Below, piece by piece: positions 1-15,800 of a stretch of DNA of 64,000 bases. The stretch comes from Rhinopithecus roxellana (lineage: Eukaryota > Chordata > Mammalia > Primates > Cercopithecidae), in NCBI RefSeq assembly GCF_007565055.1, contig NC_044566.1, positions 58,387,332 to 58,451,331 on the forward strand, in the 5' to 3' direction. The first letter of the stretch is position 1. Each line of letters opens with the position of its first letter. A program made the position numbers and the translations under genes. The notes under the pieces are model-generated. The model made no database searches. It was not told where the DNA came from and was given only the letters and a program-made list of their open reading frames with translations.

Positions 1-1430
<1,430 letters not shown>

Positions 1431-1434
1431 TTCA

Positions 1435-1740
1435 CTTGTTCATTCAAATGCACAGTTTTTGGGCACCTAACTAAGGATGTCCATGGTTCTGCTAATGACT
1501 GTGAGTACAAAGAGGAATAAGACTATTTCCAAGGCGTTTACAAACCAATGGGGAAATAAAGTACAAACCAATGGGGAAATAAGGAGTAGAAGTGGGCAAT
1601 TACTTTATCAGGGAATGTCAAGGGAAACATCATGGAGGAGGTGATGTTTGTGTTGAGTCCTGAGGAATCCAAAAGTTGCAAGTGGAAGAATGGAAAGGAA
1701 GGAGAGACACATCCTCTAGAAAAGAGTGCAGGATATTCCC
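1435..1740 (+). repeat. Old interspersed repeat, family not named
   Basis: The order of phrases (a 'CATTCA...' start, a 'gggaaataa' stretch, 'catggaggaggtgatgttt', 'gagtcctgaggaa') matches a very common ancient mammalian repeat that also appears at about 30,190-31,180. I recognise the pattern but cannot assign the family with confidence. An MLT1 LTR interrupts its right end. Confidence 0.35.
1539..1584. repeat. 23-bp tandem duplication
   Basis: The phrase TACAAACCAATGGGGAAATAA occurs at 1539-1559 and again at 1562-1582 without a mismatch. This is a local duplication inside the older repeat. Confidence 0.85.
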
Positions 1741-2453
1741 TGTATACAATTTCCTGGACCTATTGTAACAAAGTATCTCCAGCCAGGCAGCTTATACCAT
1801 TGTCTCACAGTTCTGGAGGCTAGAAGTCTGAGATCAAGGTGTGGTCAGGATTGGTTCCTCCTCAGGGTTATGATGGAGAATCTGTTCCATGCTTCTCTCC
1901 TAGTTCTAGGAATGTGCTGGCAATCTTTGGCACTGGCTTTGTAAAAGGAAAATATCTTGGGCCCTTTCAAGATAGGACCCAGTCAGGGTAAATCTGCCTC
2001 CCATTCTATTCAAGTCATCCCTTGAACTCACAGAGATCGATGCATATTCTGATTGTCTTCTTTGAAAAGACTTATCCAAAACTCAGAAGAATGCAACCCC
2101 CTGTCCCTCACCTTTATGTGATCTGGAAGCCCCTAGTAGGGGTCCTTAGTTTGAGCTGTCTCTGCCTTTCTGGAATTTTCAGGGTTCACGGCTTTTTAGA
2201 TGCATCACTCCTGTATCTGCCTCTGCCTCTGCATGGCATTCTACCCATGTGCACATCTATATCCAAATTTGCCCTTTTTCTAAGGACATCAGTCATATCC
2301 AATTAAGGGGCCACCTACTACAATAAGACCTAATCTTAATGTAACTGATTACATCTGGAATGACCGTTTTCAAATAAGGCCACATTCTGAAGTGCTGGGG
2401 AGTAGGACTTTAACATATGAACTTGGAGGGGGAACATAGTTCAATCCATAATA
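1741..2453 (-). mobile_element. MLT1-type LTR (ERVL-MaLR), reverse orientation
   Basis: Read on the minus strand, it starts near 2453 with a 'ttatggattgaa' head, continues through the MaLR phrases 'cacattctgaag' and 'ccaataaggacc'-like middle, and ends with 'cttctagcctccagaactgt' and 'gttacaatagg' towards 1741. On the plus strand the phrases TCTCACAGTTCTGGAGGCTA and GATCAAGGTGTGGTCAGGAT are the usual reverse-complement signature. It is a solo LTR with no internal region beside it. The end coordinates are approximate because I could not match the target duplication. Confidence 0.75.
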
Positions 2454-4216
<1,763 letters not shown>

Positions 4217-4250
4217 CTGACTGAAAAATTTTTAAAAATTAGTTAAGAAA

Positions 4251-4263
4251 GTTTAGAAGAGAA
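4251..4263. repeat. Target-site duplication, left flank of L1
   Basis: GTTTAGAAGAGAA here matches GTTTAGAAGAAAA at 10,439-10,451 with one mismatch. The pair brackets the L1 and shows that it inserted as a single retrotransposition event. Confidence 0.88.
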
Positions 4264-5293
4264 TTGGGGGCGGAGCAAGATGGCTGAATAGGAACAGCTC
4301 CAGTCTCCAACTCCCAGTGCGAGCGACACAGAAGACCGGTGATTTCTGCATTTTCAACTGAGGTACTGGGGTCATCTCACTAGGGAGTGCCGGACAATCG
4401 GTGCTGGTCAGTTGCTGCAACCTGACCAGTGAGAGCTGAAGCAGGGCGAGGCATCGCCTCACCTGGGAAGCACAAGGGGGAAGGGAATCCCTTTTCCTAG
4501 CCAGCGGAACTGAGACACACAACACCTGGAAAATCGGGTAACTCCCACCCCAATACTGCGCTTTAAGCAAACGGGCACACCAGGAGAATATATCCCACAC
4601 CTGGCCGGGAGGGTCCCACGCCCACGGAGCCTCCCTCATTGCTAACACAGCAGTCTGCGATCTAACCGCAAGGCAGCAGCAAGGCGGGGGTAGGGGCGCC
4701 CGCCATTGCTGAGGCTTAAGTAGGTAAACAAAGCCGCTGGGAAGCTTGAACTGGGTGGAGCTCACAGCAGCTCAAGGAAACCTGCCTGTCTCTGTAGACT
4801 CCACCTCTGGGGACAGGGCACAGTTAACAACAACAACAACAAAAGCAGCAGAAACCTTTGCAGACGCAAACGACTCTGTCTGACAGCTTTGAAGAGAGCA
4901 GTGGATCTCCCAACACGGAGGTTGAGATCTGAGAACGGACAGACTGCCTGCTCAAGTGGGTCCCTGACCCCTGAGTAGCCTAACTGGGAGACATCCCCCA
5001 CTAGGGGCAGTCTGACACCCCACACCTCACAGGGTACACCCCTGAGAGGAAGCTTCCAAAGTAAGAATCAGACAGGTACACTCGCTGTTCAGCAATATTC
5101 TATCTTCTGCAACTTCTGCTGCTGATACCCAGGCAAACAGGGTCTGGAGTGGACCTCAAGCAATCTCCAACAGACATACAGCTGAGGGTCCTGACTGTTA
5201 GAAGGAAAACTATCAAACAGGAAGGACACCTACACCAAAACCCCATCAGTACGTCACCATCATCAAAGACCAGAGGCAGATAAAACCACAAAG
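4264..5293 (+). promoter_or_regulatory. L1 5'UTR with internal promoter and YY1 site
   Basis: In primate L1s the 5'UTR drives RNA polymerase II transcription from its first base and carries an antisense promoter. Here a YY1-type core, AAGATGGC, sits at 4278-4285, about 15 bases from the element start, as in other L1PA copies. The region is GC-rich and about 1,030 bp long. That is longer than the roughly 910 bp of youngest human L1s, mainly because of the extra segment at about 5037-5165. A CAACAACAACAACAA-type short run occurs at 4828-4842. Methylation and KRAB zinc-finger control are expected for the family; the sequence alone does not show them. Confidence 0.85.
5037..5165 (+). promoter_or_regulatory. 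129-bp L1PA 5'UTR segment (ZNF93-target region in the human L1PA lineage)
   Basis: Between the phrases AGGGTA and TCCAACAGAC lies about 129 bp that is missing at the same place in human L1PA3-L1PA1. The segment contains 'ggaagcttccaaag', 'cactcgctgttcag' and 'acccaggcaaacagggtc'. From established work on human L1PA3-L1PA6, the repressor ZNF93 binds in this segment and L1s later escaped by deleting it. Retention here dates the element's lineage to before that deletion, or to another branch. Whether a ZNF93 orthologue binds in this species is not shown. Confidence 0.75.
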
Positions 5294-6310
5294 ATGGGGA
5301 AAAAGCAGGGCAGAAAAGCTGGAAATTCAAAAAATAAGAGCGCATCTCCCCCTGCAAAGGAGCGCAGCTCATCACCAGCAACGGATCAAAGCTGGTCAGA
5401 GAATGACTTTGACGAGATGAGAGAAGAAGGCTTCAGTCCATCAAACTTCTCAGAGCTAAAGGAGGAATTACGTACCCAGCGCAAAGAAACTAAAAATCTT
5501 GAAAAAAGAGTGGAAGAATTGAAAGCTAGACTAATTAATGCAGAGAAGGTCATAAACGAAATGACAGAGATGAAAACCATGACACGAGAAATACGTGACA
5601 AATGCACAAGCTTCAGTAACCGACTCGATCAACTGGAAGAAAGAGTATCAGCAATTGAGGATCAAATGAATGAAATGAAGCGAGAAGAGAAACCAAAAGA
5701 AAAAAGAAGAAAAAGAAATGAACAAAGCCTGCAAGAAGTATGGGATTATGTAAAAAGACCAAATCTACGTGTGATTGGGGTGCCTGAAAGTGAGGGGGAA
5801 AATGGAACCAAGTTGGAAAACACTCTTCAGGATATCATCCAGGAGAACTTCCCCAACCTAGTAGGGCAGGCCAACATTCAAATTCAGGAAACACAGAGAA
5901 CGCCACAAAGATACTCCTCCAGAAGAGCAACTCCAAGACACATAATTACCAGATTCACCAAAGTTGAAATGAAGGAAAGAATCTTAAGGGCAGCCAGAGA
6001 GAAAGGTCGGGTTACCCACAAAGGGAAGCCCATCAGACTAACAGCAGATCTCTCAGCAGAAACTCTACAAGCCAGAAGAGAATGGGGGCCAATATTCAAC
6101 ACCCTTAAAGAAAAGAATTTTAAACCCAGAAGTTCATATCCAGCCAAACTAAGTTTCATAAGTGAAGGAGAAATAAAATCCTTTACAGATAAGCAAATAC
6201 TTAGAGATTTTGTCACCACCAGGCCTGCCTTACAAGAGACCCTGAAGGAAGCCCTAAACATGGAAAGGAACAACCGGTACCAGCCATTGCAAAAACATGC
6301 CAAAATGTAA
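5294..6310 (+). CDS. L1 ORF1p, RNA-binding chaperone, intact
   Basis: The frame is 338 codons with no stop or frameshift, the usual length for primate ORF1p. The protein trimerises, coats L1 RNA in cytoplasmic ribonucleoprotein particles and acts as a nucleic-acid chaperone. The sequence shows a short basic N-terminus (MGKKQGRKAG), a long heptad-rich coiled coil at about residues 50-150 with the RLDQLEERVSAIEDQMNEMK stretch, an RRM-type core at about 155-250 and a C-terminal domain ending NRYQPLQKHAKM. The basic REKGR motif is present at about residue 234. The coiled coil differs most from human L1HS, as expected, because that part evolves fastest. The start is the first ATG after the 5'UTR, in the family context ACAAAGATGG. 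ORF1 is intact although ORF2 is broken in the same element. Confidence 0.95.
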   Translation: MGKKQGRKAGNSKNKSASPPAKERSSSPATDQSWSENDFDEMREEGFSPSNFSELKEELRTQRKETKNLEKRVEELKARLINAEKVINEMTEMKTMTREIRDKCTSFSNRLDQLEERVSAIEDQMNEMKREEKPKEKRRKRNEQSLQEVWDYVKRPNLRVIGVPESEGENGTKLENTLQDIIQENFPNLVGQANIQIQETQRTPQRYSSRRATPRHIITRFTKVEMKERILRAAREKGRVTHKGKPIRLTADLSAETLQARREWGPIFNTLKEKNFKPRSSYPAKLSFISEGEIKSFTDKQILRDFVTTRPALQETLKEALNMERNNRYQPLQKHAKM

Positions 6311-6358
6311 AGACCATCGAGGCTAGGAAGAAACTGCATCAACTAACGAGCAAAATAA

Positions 6359-10200
<3,842 letters not shown>

Positions 10201-10256
10201 ACAATGAGATCACTTGGACTCGGGAAGGGGAACATCACACACCGGGGCCTGTCATG

Positions 10257-10277
10257 GGGAGGGGGGAGGGGGGAGGG
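10257..10277 (+). other. G-rich tract in L1 3'UTR (quadruplex-forming motif)
   Basis: Four or more G-runs separated by single A residues lie on the plus strand. A G-rich tract at this place is conserved in primate L1 3'UTRs and can form a G-quadruplex. The run lengths here (four to six G) satisfy the usual G3+N1-7 pattern. Confidence 0.85.
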
Positions 10278-10438
10278 ATTGCATTGGGAGTTATACCTGA
10301 TATAAATGATGAATTGATGGGTGCTGACGAGTTGATGGGTGCAGCACACCAACATGGCACAAGTATACACATGTAACAAACCTGCACGTTATGCACATGT
10401 ACCCTAGAACTTAAAGTATAAAAAAAAAAAAAAAAAAA

Positions 10439-10451
10439 GTTTAGAAGAAAA
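10439..10451. repeat. Target-site duplication, right flank of L1
   Basis: GTTTAGAAGAAAA directly follows the A-tail and pairs with the left copy at 4251-4263. Confidence 0.88.
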
Positions 10452-11160
10452 GTTTCTTTTTGTTTGAACCCTAAATTAAGGTCATTTGCAGATTACATAA
10501 TATACTGAATTGCTAAATTAAAAAATCACCAAATTTGCTGTGAAGATCTAATCAGTGCTTCTAAATCTCCAATTCTGTGTTATTTGATGTGTTTTGTTAA
10601 TTTGTCAGGTTGATACACTGCACTAAGGTTGAAAATAATTTCTTTGGGAGGAAATTTTATTTTTATTAGCTTTAAAAAATGACTATAATTTGTTCAGAAA
10701 ATACTTTCTCAAGAGTGTTGTTCATAAAAATACCGAATGTTAACCTGGTGGTCTAATAAGTCACTCCACACTTTACGGTTGAGGAAAGACACAATAATAA
10801 TGAAACCAGAATATGGAGCCAATAATAATTTCCTTCAAAAACCTTGCATATCTACTGATGAATCAAAGGGGAAGAAAACAACCAGACACAAGCCAGTCCC
10901 TGGAGAGTGCCTAGCTGTCTGACAGTCTGTGTTTACTCATTCTAAGATGCCCTTCACATATCCTGACCCTCTTTCCAGCACTTCCCCTGCTGAATGTGGA
11001 ACGTTATTCTGACTAATGATTCCCTTTCAATCAAGTTTAATAGTTGTTTTCAGTCTCTCCAGCTCTGAGAACTTCATATATCTGTTTCTTTTCAAATATG
11101 GTTTTAATTCAGGAAATACAAAAATGTACAAGAAAAAAGGATAAATCAATGCCTCTTGTG
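10452..11160. other. No recognisable feature
   Basis: AT-rich unique-looking sequence. I see no repeat signature and no convincing coding potential. Confidence 0.5.
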
Positions 11161-11164
11161 AGTA

Positions 11165-11310
11165 TAGTAGCATCAGGATAATAGAAAGAACACTGACCTC
11201 AGAATTAGAACACTCTGGTTTGAAGTCAAGACCTTCTGAGTCTTGGTTTCTCTCTCTAAGGTTATTAACCTCTCAACATTTTCTAATTCATAACATTCAT
11301 CTAATGACTA
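11165..11310 (+). mobile_element. MIR SINE remnant
   Basis: The run 'agaaagaacactgacctcag', 'tggtttgaagtcaagacc', 'cttggtttctc' follows the order of a MIR core (gained-loss phrase, 'gggttcgaatccc', 'cctcagtttcctc'), but is strongly diverged. Confidence 0.5.
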
Positions 11311-11315
11311 AGTGA

Positions 11316-12255
11316 ATGAATCTCGCAGGATCATCTCTCTCTGTCCTATTCTACTTTGTCATCCCTCTTTGCCTTTTCTTATTTAATACCACTCCTTCAT
11401 ACTACCTCCTACCTCCTTCTTTTTGTCCTCCCAATTACACAGTGGTTTCCTTTTCTGTGACTTTTCACTTGCAGTCACTTCTCTTGGTTTCTTTATTTAC
11501 TTTGTATCTCTATCTCCTTTTCTCTTTTCCCACACAAACCTTATGCTTGGAAAAGCCTCCTGTTTTACATTTCCAAAGTCAACTTCTTCCTATCACACAA
11601 AACCTAACAAAATTCACTCCCTCTGCCTTTTACATGCTCGCAGCAAACAATAAATGATTAAAGTGCTGATGGTAAACTCATCTGCAAAAAACATGTATTC
11701 TGAACAATGGATTTTGGCAAAGAAAAGATAGGGAGTAACTGCAACCCACTTAGAAACAGGTGTGATTTCTCTAACCAACCGTTAACACATTTGTGCTACC
11801 ATAATTACTGCTCTGGCAAATAGTACATTGTCATAGTAACACTGTTTCCCAAATACATATTTATAGATTTTATTGGTGGCGTATGTTAACCATGAAGCAG
11901 TTTCCACAGTGTTGTTGTGAGCTTTGACAATGAAGAGTGATAAGGAACAAGATTCAGCTTCCACATCTGACCCGCTAAATGGAAGGCTGTAAAAAAATAA
12001 ATTTTCCTGGACTTTCTACATGTCAAGGTGAGTAGAGCTGGTGATCCCCTAGATGCACTTCTTATCATAAGGTTGATTGCCCCAAGGAAGAGAAGTAAAT
12101 GAACCACCTAGAGGTAAGAAATTCACAAGGGAGAAAATGAGGATAGAATACAGGGTACGATCTCATTTGACCAACTGTGCAAGGGAGAGAAGGATATCCT
12201 GAGTCTCAGGAAAGTAGCATCTCAATCTCCTTGGACTTGATTCTAAGAGTGAGAG
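11316..12255. other. No recognisable feature; pyrimidine-rich part at 11,330-11,560
   Basis: The plus strand is markedly C/T-rich from about 11,330 to 11,560, which opens chance frames of about 110 codons. No homology pattern supports them. Confidence 0.5.
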
Positions 12256-12257
12256 CA

Positions 12258-12355
12258 ATGCAAAAGAAAAAGAAAAAAAAAAGAAAGGGAAGGAGAGAGG
12301 AGGGAAGGGGAAAGGAGGAGAATAAAGGGAAAGGAACAGAAAGGAACAGAAAGAC
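12258..12355 (+). repeat. Purine-rich low-complexity tract (GA-rich)
   Basis: Nearly pure A/G, with GGAAAGG and GAGAGGAGG runs. It ends in two copies of GGAACAGAAA. Confidence 0.9.
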
Positions 12356-12787
12356 ACTACAAAAGCCCAGATAGTATAAAGGGGCAACAGAAATAAAGGG
12401 GATCTGTTACCATTTCCTATTTCAAAACCGGCTAGCAGGCTGCCCTAGAGCTGACATGACAGGTAAGGCAGAATAAAGTCGTGGTGTGGTGGGGGGAAGG
12501 CAGGAGAGCACCTCTACAGCCTCTTAGCACAAATGTCACAGGCCCACTTGTCAGGGGTTATGGGGAGGTAGCTGACAGTTGAGGTCCAAACTGTTCTGCC
12601 AAAGAGCCACTGAGGCAAGGGATAAGATGACCTTCTAGCAGAGACTTGGAGCTCACAAGCCTAGGCTGGGACTGGATTGAATATCCCACTAAAATTCCAA
12701 AGATCTGCATGCCAAAAGAGCCAAGGTGAAGCCAACTTTGCTGCAGGTCTGCATGAGAACCATGGGGTCCCCACCATATCAAGTGGA

Positions 12788-12846
12788 TATAGACCGTGAG
12801 GCATACAAGCCTTGGATACCTCATCAGTAGAGGCAGAGAGGACAAA
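12788..12846 (+). repeat. Direct repeat, copy A (59 bp)
   Basis: It begins TATAGACCGTGAGGC and ends AGAGGACAAA. It aligns without gaps to 13,627-13,685, with about nine differences in 59. Confidence 0.8.
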
Positions 12847-13626
12847 AGCAATGCTCAGAGACATCCACTGTGCCTCAGCCAGAGGTCAATAGGTGCCTGC
12901 AGAGTAGGACAACAGGTAGATTAGTTGCTTCCCACTAATGCTATGTGAGCTGTGGAAATAAAGACCAATGAAACAGTGCTATAGCAAGGGAGTCAGCCAC
13001 CATCACTTCTGTTTTGGTGACGCTCAAAGTCAGGCAGAGGATTGGGAAAGCTTTGTAGCGGAAAAAAAGGAAGGCTTCAGGTATGCCTCAATTAGAGGCT
13101 GTTGGTATGGGAAAGCTGTGGGCCGGCTGACCAGAGCCAGGCATGCTATGGCATTGATTAAGGGTGCATATATTTGGCTTTCCCTTGGCTAGTCCTAAAT
13201 TGGAACTGGGTACACAAAGTAGGGAAGCTGTCAGTTGTTAATCAAGTCCTGGTTGTCTTTGGCCAATTGTAACAGTAGTTATTGTTGGGTTCTTGGATTG
13301 TCACTTAGGATAACAGTCTGGCTTCCCTTTAAGTCTGACTTACATAGCAGGCTGGCCTCCTGGGCTGTTTATTATAGGTAAGGGAGTTGGTTTCCTGGGC
13401 AGGTTGCTGCAGACTGCTGATTGAAGTTCTAATTTTTGTATACAGCCTGGCCAATGTCAGTTTGTATATTCAGTTTCTCAGAGCAAAAAGTATCCCCTAC
13501 CACCTGGGTGGCATCTTGGAAAACAGGATGAGAAGGAACAACTCGAGAGAAGAGGAACAGCTCTTTTGGAGAGTTCAAATTTTGAATTGATTGGATATTT
13601 ATTTTTTAAAAAGACTGTTAGCCATC

Positions 13627-13685
13627 TATAGACTGTGAGGTACGCAAGCCATGGATGCCTCATCAGCAGAGGTAGAGAGGACAAA
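13627..13685 (+). repeat. Direct repeat, copy B (59 bp)
   Basis: It begins TATAGACTGTGAGGT and ends AGAGGACAAA, in the same orientation as copy A, 839 bases downstream. About 85 percent identity suggests two copies of an old element or an old local duplication. Confidence 0.8.
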
Positions 13686-13900
13686 CAGAAAGAGACTGTT
13701 GCCTAAAAGTGAAGAATTTACCACGAACGATCAATTTAGTTTTTGTTGTCTGTTTTTCTGCTAGCAACAGAACTAGAGAATCCAAAAGAAGATGAAATTG
13801 GATTAGGAAAATAGAGATTTACATTTTTTGCACACACAATCTGTAATGTGCACATTTTGACCCTGTTTTATTACACATAGATTACAAATGAATCTGACAC

Positions 13901-15060
13901 TAATAAATGTTGAAAATGATAACAATCATTAAAACCATATATTCCAAGGTGCCACTTTCTAGGATACCCAGGACATTTGAATAGAGAAAGTGGCAGTTAC
14001 ACCACTTGAGGGTGCAAACAATGAACACAAACCCAATAGACTACAGGTTGGGCATGTGGAGAAAACACCCATGCCCAATAAAACTAACTCTTAGATTTTC
14101 CAGTTTTGTGAAATTTCAGATTTTGCATGCCATTGTTCTCATATACACATACACAGGGCAATCCAAGAGTTCCTGAGTTTGACCCAGATAACATAGACAG
14201 AATCACTGAGCAAAACCATAATAACAATTTGGGATCAAATCACCCAAGCAAGCTAGGTGCTCTTGTCCTGGAAAAGAGTTCTCAGTGAGAACTTAGTGAG
14301 AGGCCCACACAGGCCTGTGGACCAAGCTTTCCACAACAGCACCTCTGTAAACCAACTTGGCTCACTTTGAAAACCTGCAGACAAGGTCAAGGGAGCAGAA
14401 GGTATTTAAGTAAAGAAACTAAATAGCTCTGGGCTCACTGTGATTAGTTAGAAAATAAAAATGAGATTTGATGAAGCACCTTTGTATTCATTCCAGAACT
14501 CCACATCACTTCTTATTATGAACATAGGGTAATACAAGTTGAAATCATACAATTAATGTCAATTTTGAACACTCTCTGGAATTCTAATTTTTAAAAGCCT
14601 CCCTTAAGATGTCTTACACCCCGACAGCCACATTCTCAAATGTTCCAATGCCACCTAAATAGACCATGTTTCATAAATTCCATATTGATGTTATAATAAA
14701 GCAGCAGAATAGTTGAATAATTTTTTCCATTTGATGATTGCCCTATTGCTTTTGAAAATAATGACTCTCAATTATTCCAATGTGAGATGCATTCACTTTA
14801 TTACATTACCTAAATTTGTCTAGATATTACAAGGCTTTAGACAGCTCCTAGTAAAGACACATAATGTTCCTATTTCTTTCAATAATGCTTTTTAATATTA
14901 ATTTCCATATACAATGGCATTTTCCCTTATTCTCTTATTTACTACAAAATAAACATTAGTGTGTTGCTCTTAAGCATGGTGGTTTTACATTTATACATAC
15001 AGTCCCTATTTTTTCTTCTTATTCGATTAAGGATAGAGGTAAGTAACTAAATGAATATTT
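13901..15060. other. No recognisable feature
   Basis: AT-rich. The short frames are scattered on both strands and none resembles a known protein. Confidence 0.5.
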
Positions 15061-15061
15061 G

Positions 15062-15235
15062 ACCACTTAATTATCTACTGTGTGCCTTTGCCACTTACTG
15101 TGCTTACTATCTTCATTTTGTAAGAAGAAAGGCTCAGAAAACTTAAATAACTTGCCTATGACAACACAGTATTAAGTGGGAAACAAACCAGGTTTGTCTG
15201 AACCATTGCCTCTCACTGCCATTCCAGGGAGGGTG
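15062..15235 (-). mobile_element. MIR SINE remnant, reverse
   Basis: The phrases 'tcttcattttgtaagaagaa', 'ggctcagaaaacttaaataa', 'cttgcctatgacaacacag' and 'attaagtgggaaacaaacc' are the reverse complement of a MIR core in order. Confidence 0.7.
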
Positions 15236-15324
15236 AGAGGGCCTGGTTCTCTTCACATCACATCAAGTCAGTGCCCTCTCTCTCTCTTCTTTTTGTCCTC
15301 TCTTACCTGATGCAGGAAGCTGCT

Positions 15325-15420
15325 CTTTAAGAGTACCGGCAATGAAGCCAGGAGTTCTAGGTTCAAACTCTGTACCCTCTACAGGTATTAGCTATGTAAT
15401 AGAAAGTGCACTACTCCCAA
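15325..15420 (+). mobile_element. Possible MIR fragment, forward
   Basis: The phrases 'ttaagagtaccggcaatgaa', 'gccaggagttctaggttcaa' and 'tagctatgtaat' echo the MIR 5' half. They are short and diverged. Confidence 0.4.
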
Positions 15421-15479
15421 TGCACCAAAATTAACTGCTAGTTTGGGTTATAATTTATTATTTATCTCATCTACATCTC

Positions 15480-15800
15480 AGGGTTTAACCCAGTAAAAAT
15501 GTATTTCTTGCTGCCATCACAGTATAACACAGGTAGGAAAGATCTCCTCCACATAGTGACTCAGGGATCAAGGATGTTTCCACCTTCTGGTTCCAAAGAT
15601 GTCCTCCCACAACCCAGCTGACAAATGAGAGGGAAAAGAGGGCATATGGGTGGAAGGCACTTTGACATGTAACCATTGGCCAGAACTAGTCACTTTTCAT
15701 CAGCCAATAGGCTTAAACTAAATGCAAGGGAGACGAAGAAAATATCAGTGAGTACATGGATATCAGTGAGGAACAGTTTCTGCCACACTGGGCTAGTTTT
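15480..15800. repeat. Old interspersed repeat, family not named
   Basis: The phrases 'gtatttcttgctgccatcac', 'ggttccaaagatgtcctccc' and 'attggccagaactagtcac' recur in order in many mammalian loci, so I read this as a repeat. I cannot give the family name. Confidence 0.4.

Larger units (their letters stand above)
12356..13900. other. Unassigned block containing a 59-bp direct repeat
   Basis: This is more GC-balanced than its surroundings and has no family I can name. It contains the two related segments listed separately at 12,788 and 13,627. On the minus strand both segments give the same short peptide pattern (SSLPLLMR-P--xLTVY), which reflects their shared DNA and is not evidence of a gene. 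A degenerate LTR or ERV-internal origin is possible. Confidence 0.4.

Noticed and set aside
4253..5025. Minus-strand open frames in the L1 5'UTR as host genes
   Set aside because: They lie wholly in L1 5'UTR sequence, apart from a few bases of flank. Kept only as a possible ORF0-related finding.
11316..11657. 113-codon frame in a pyrimidine-rich tract
   Set aside because: Low-complexity C/T-rich DNA opens this frame. The residues are S/F/L/P-rich without a domain.
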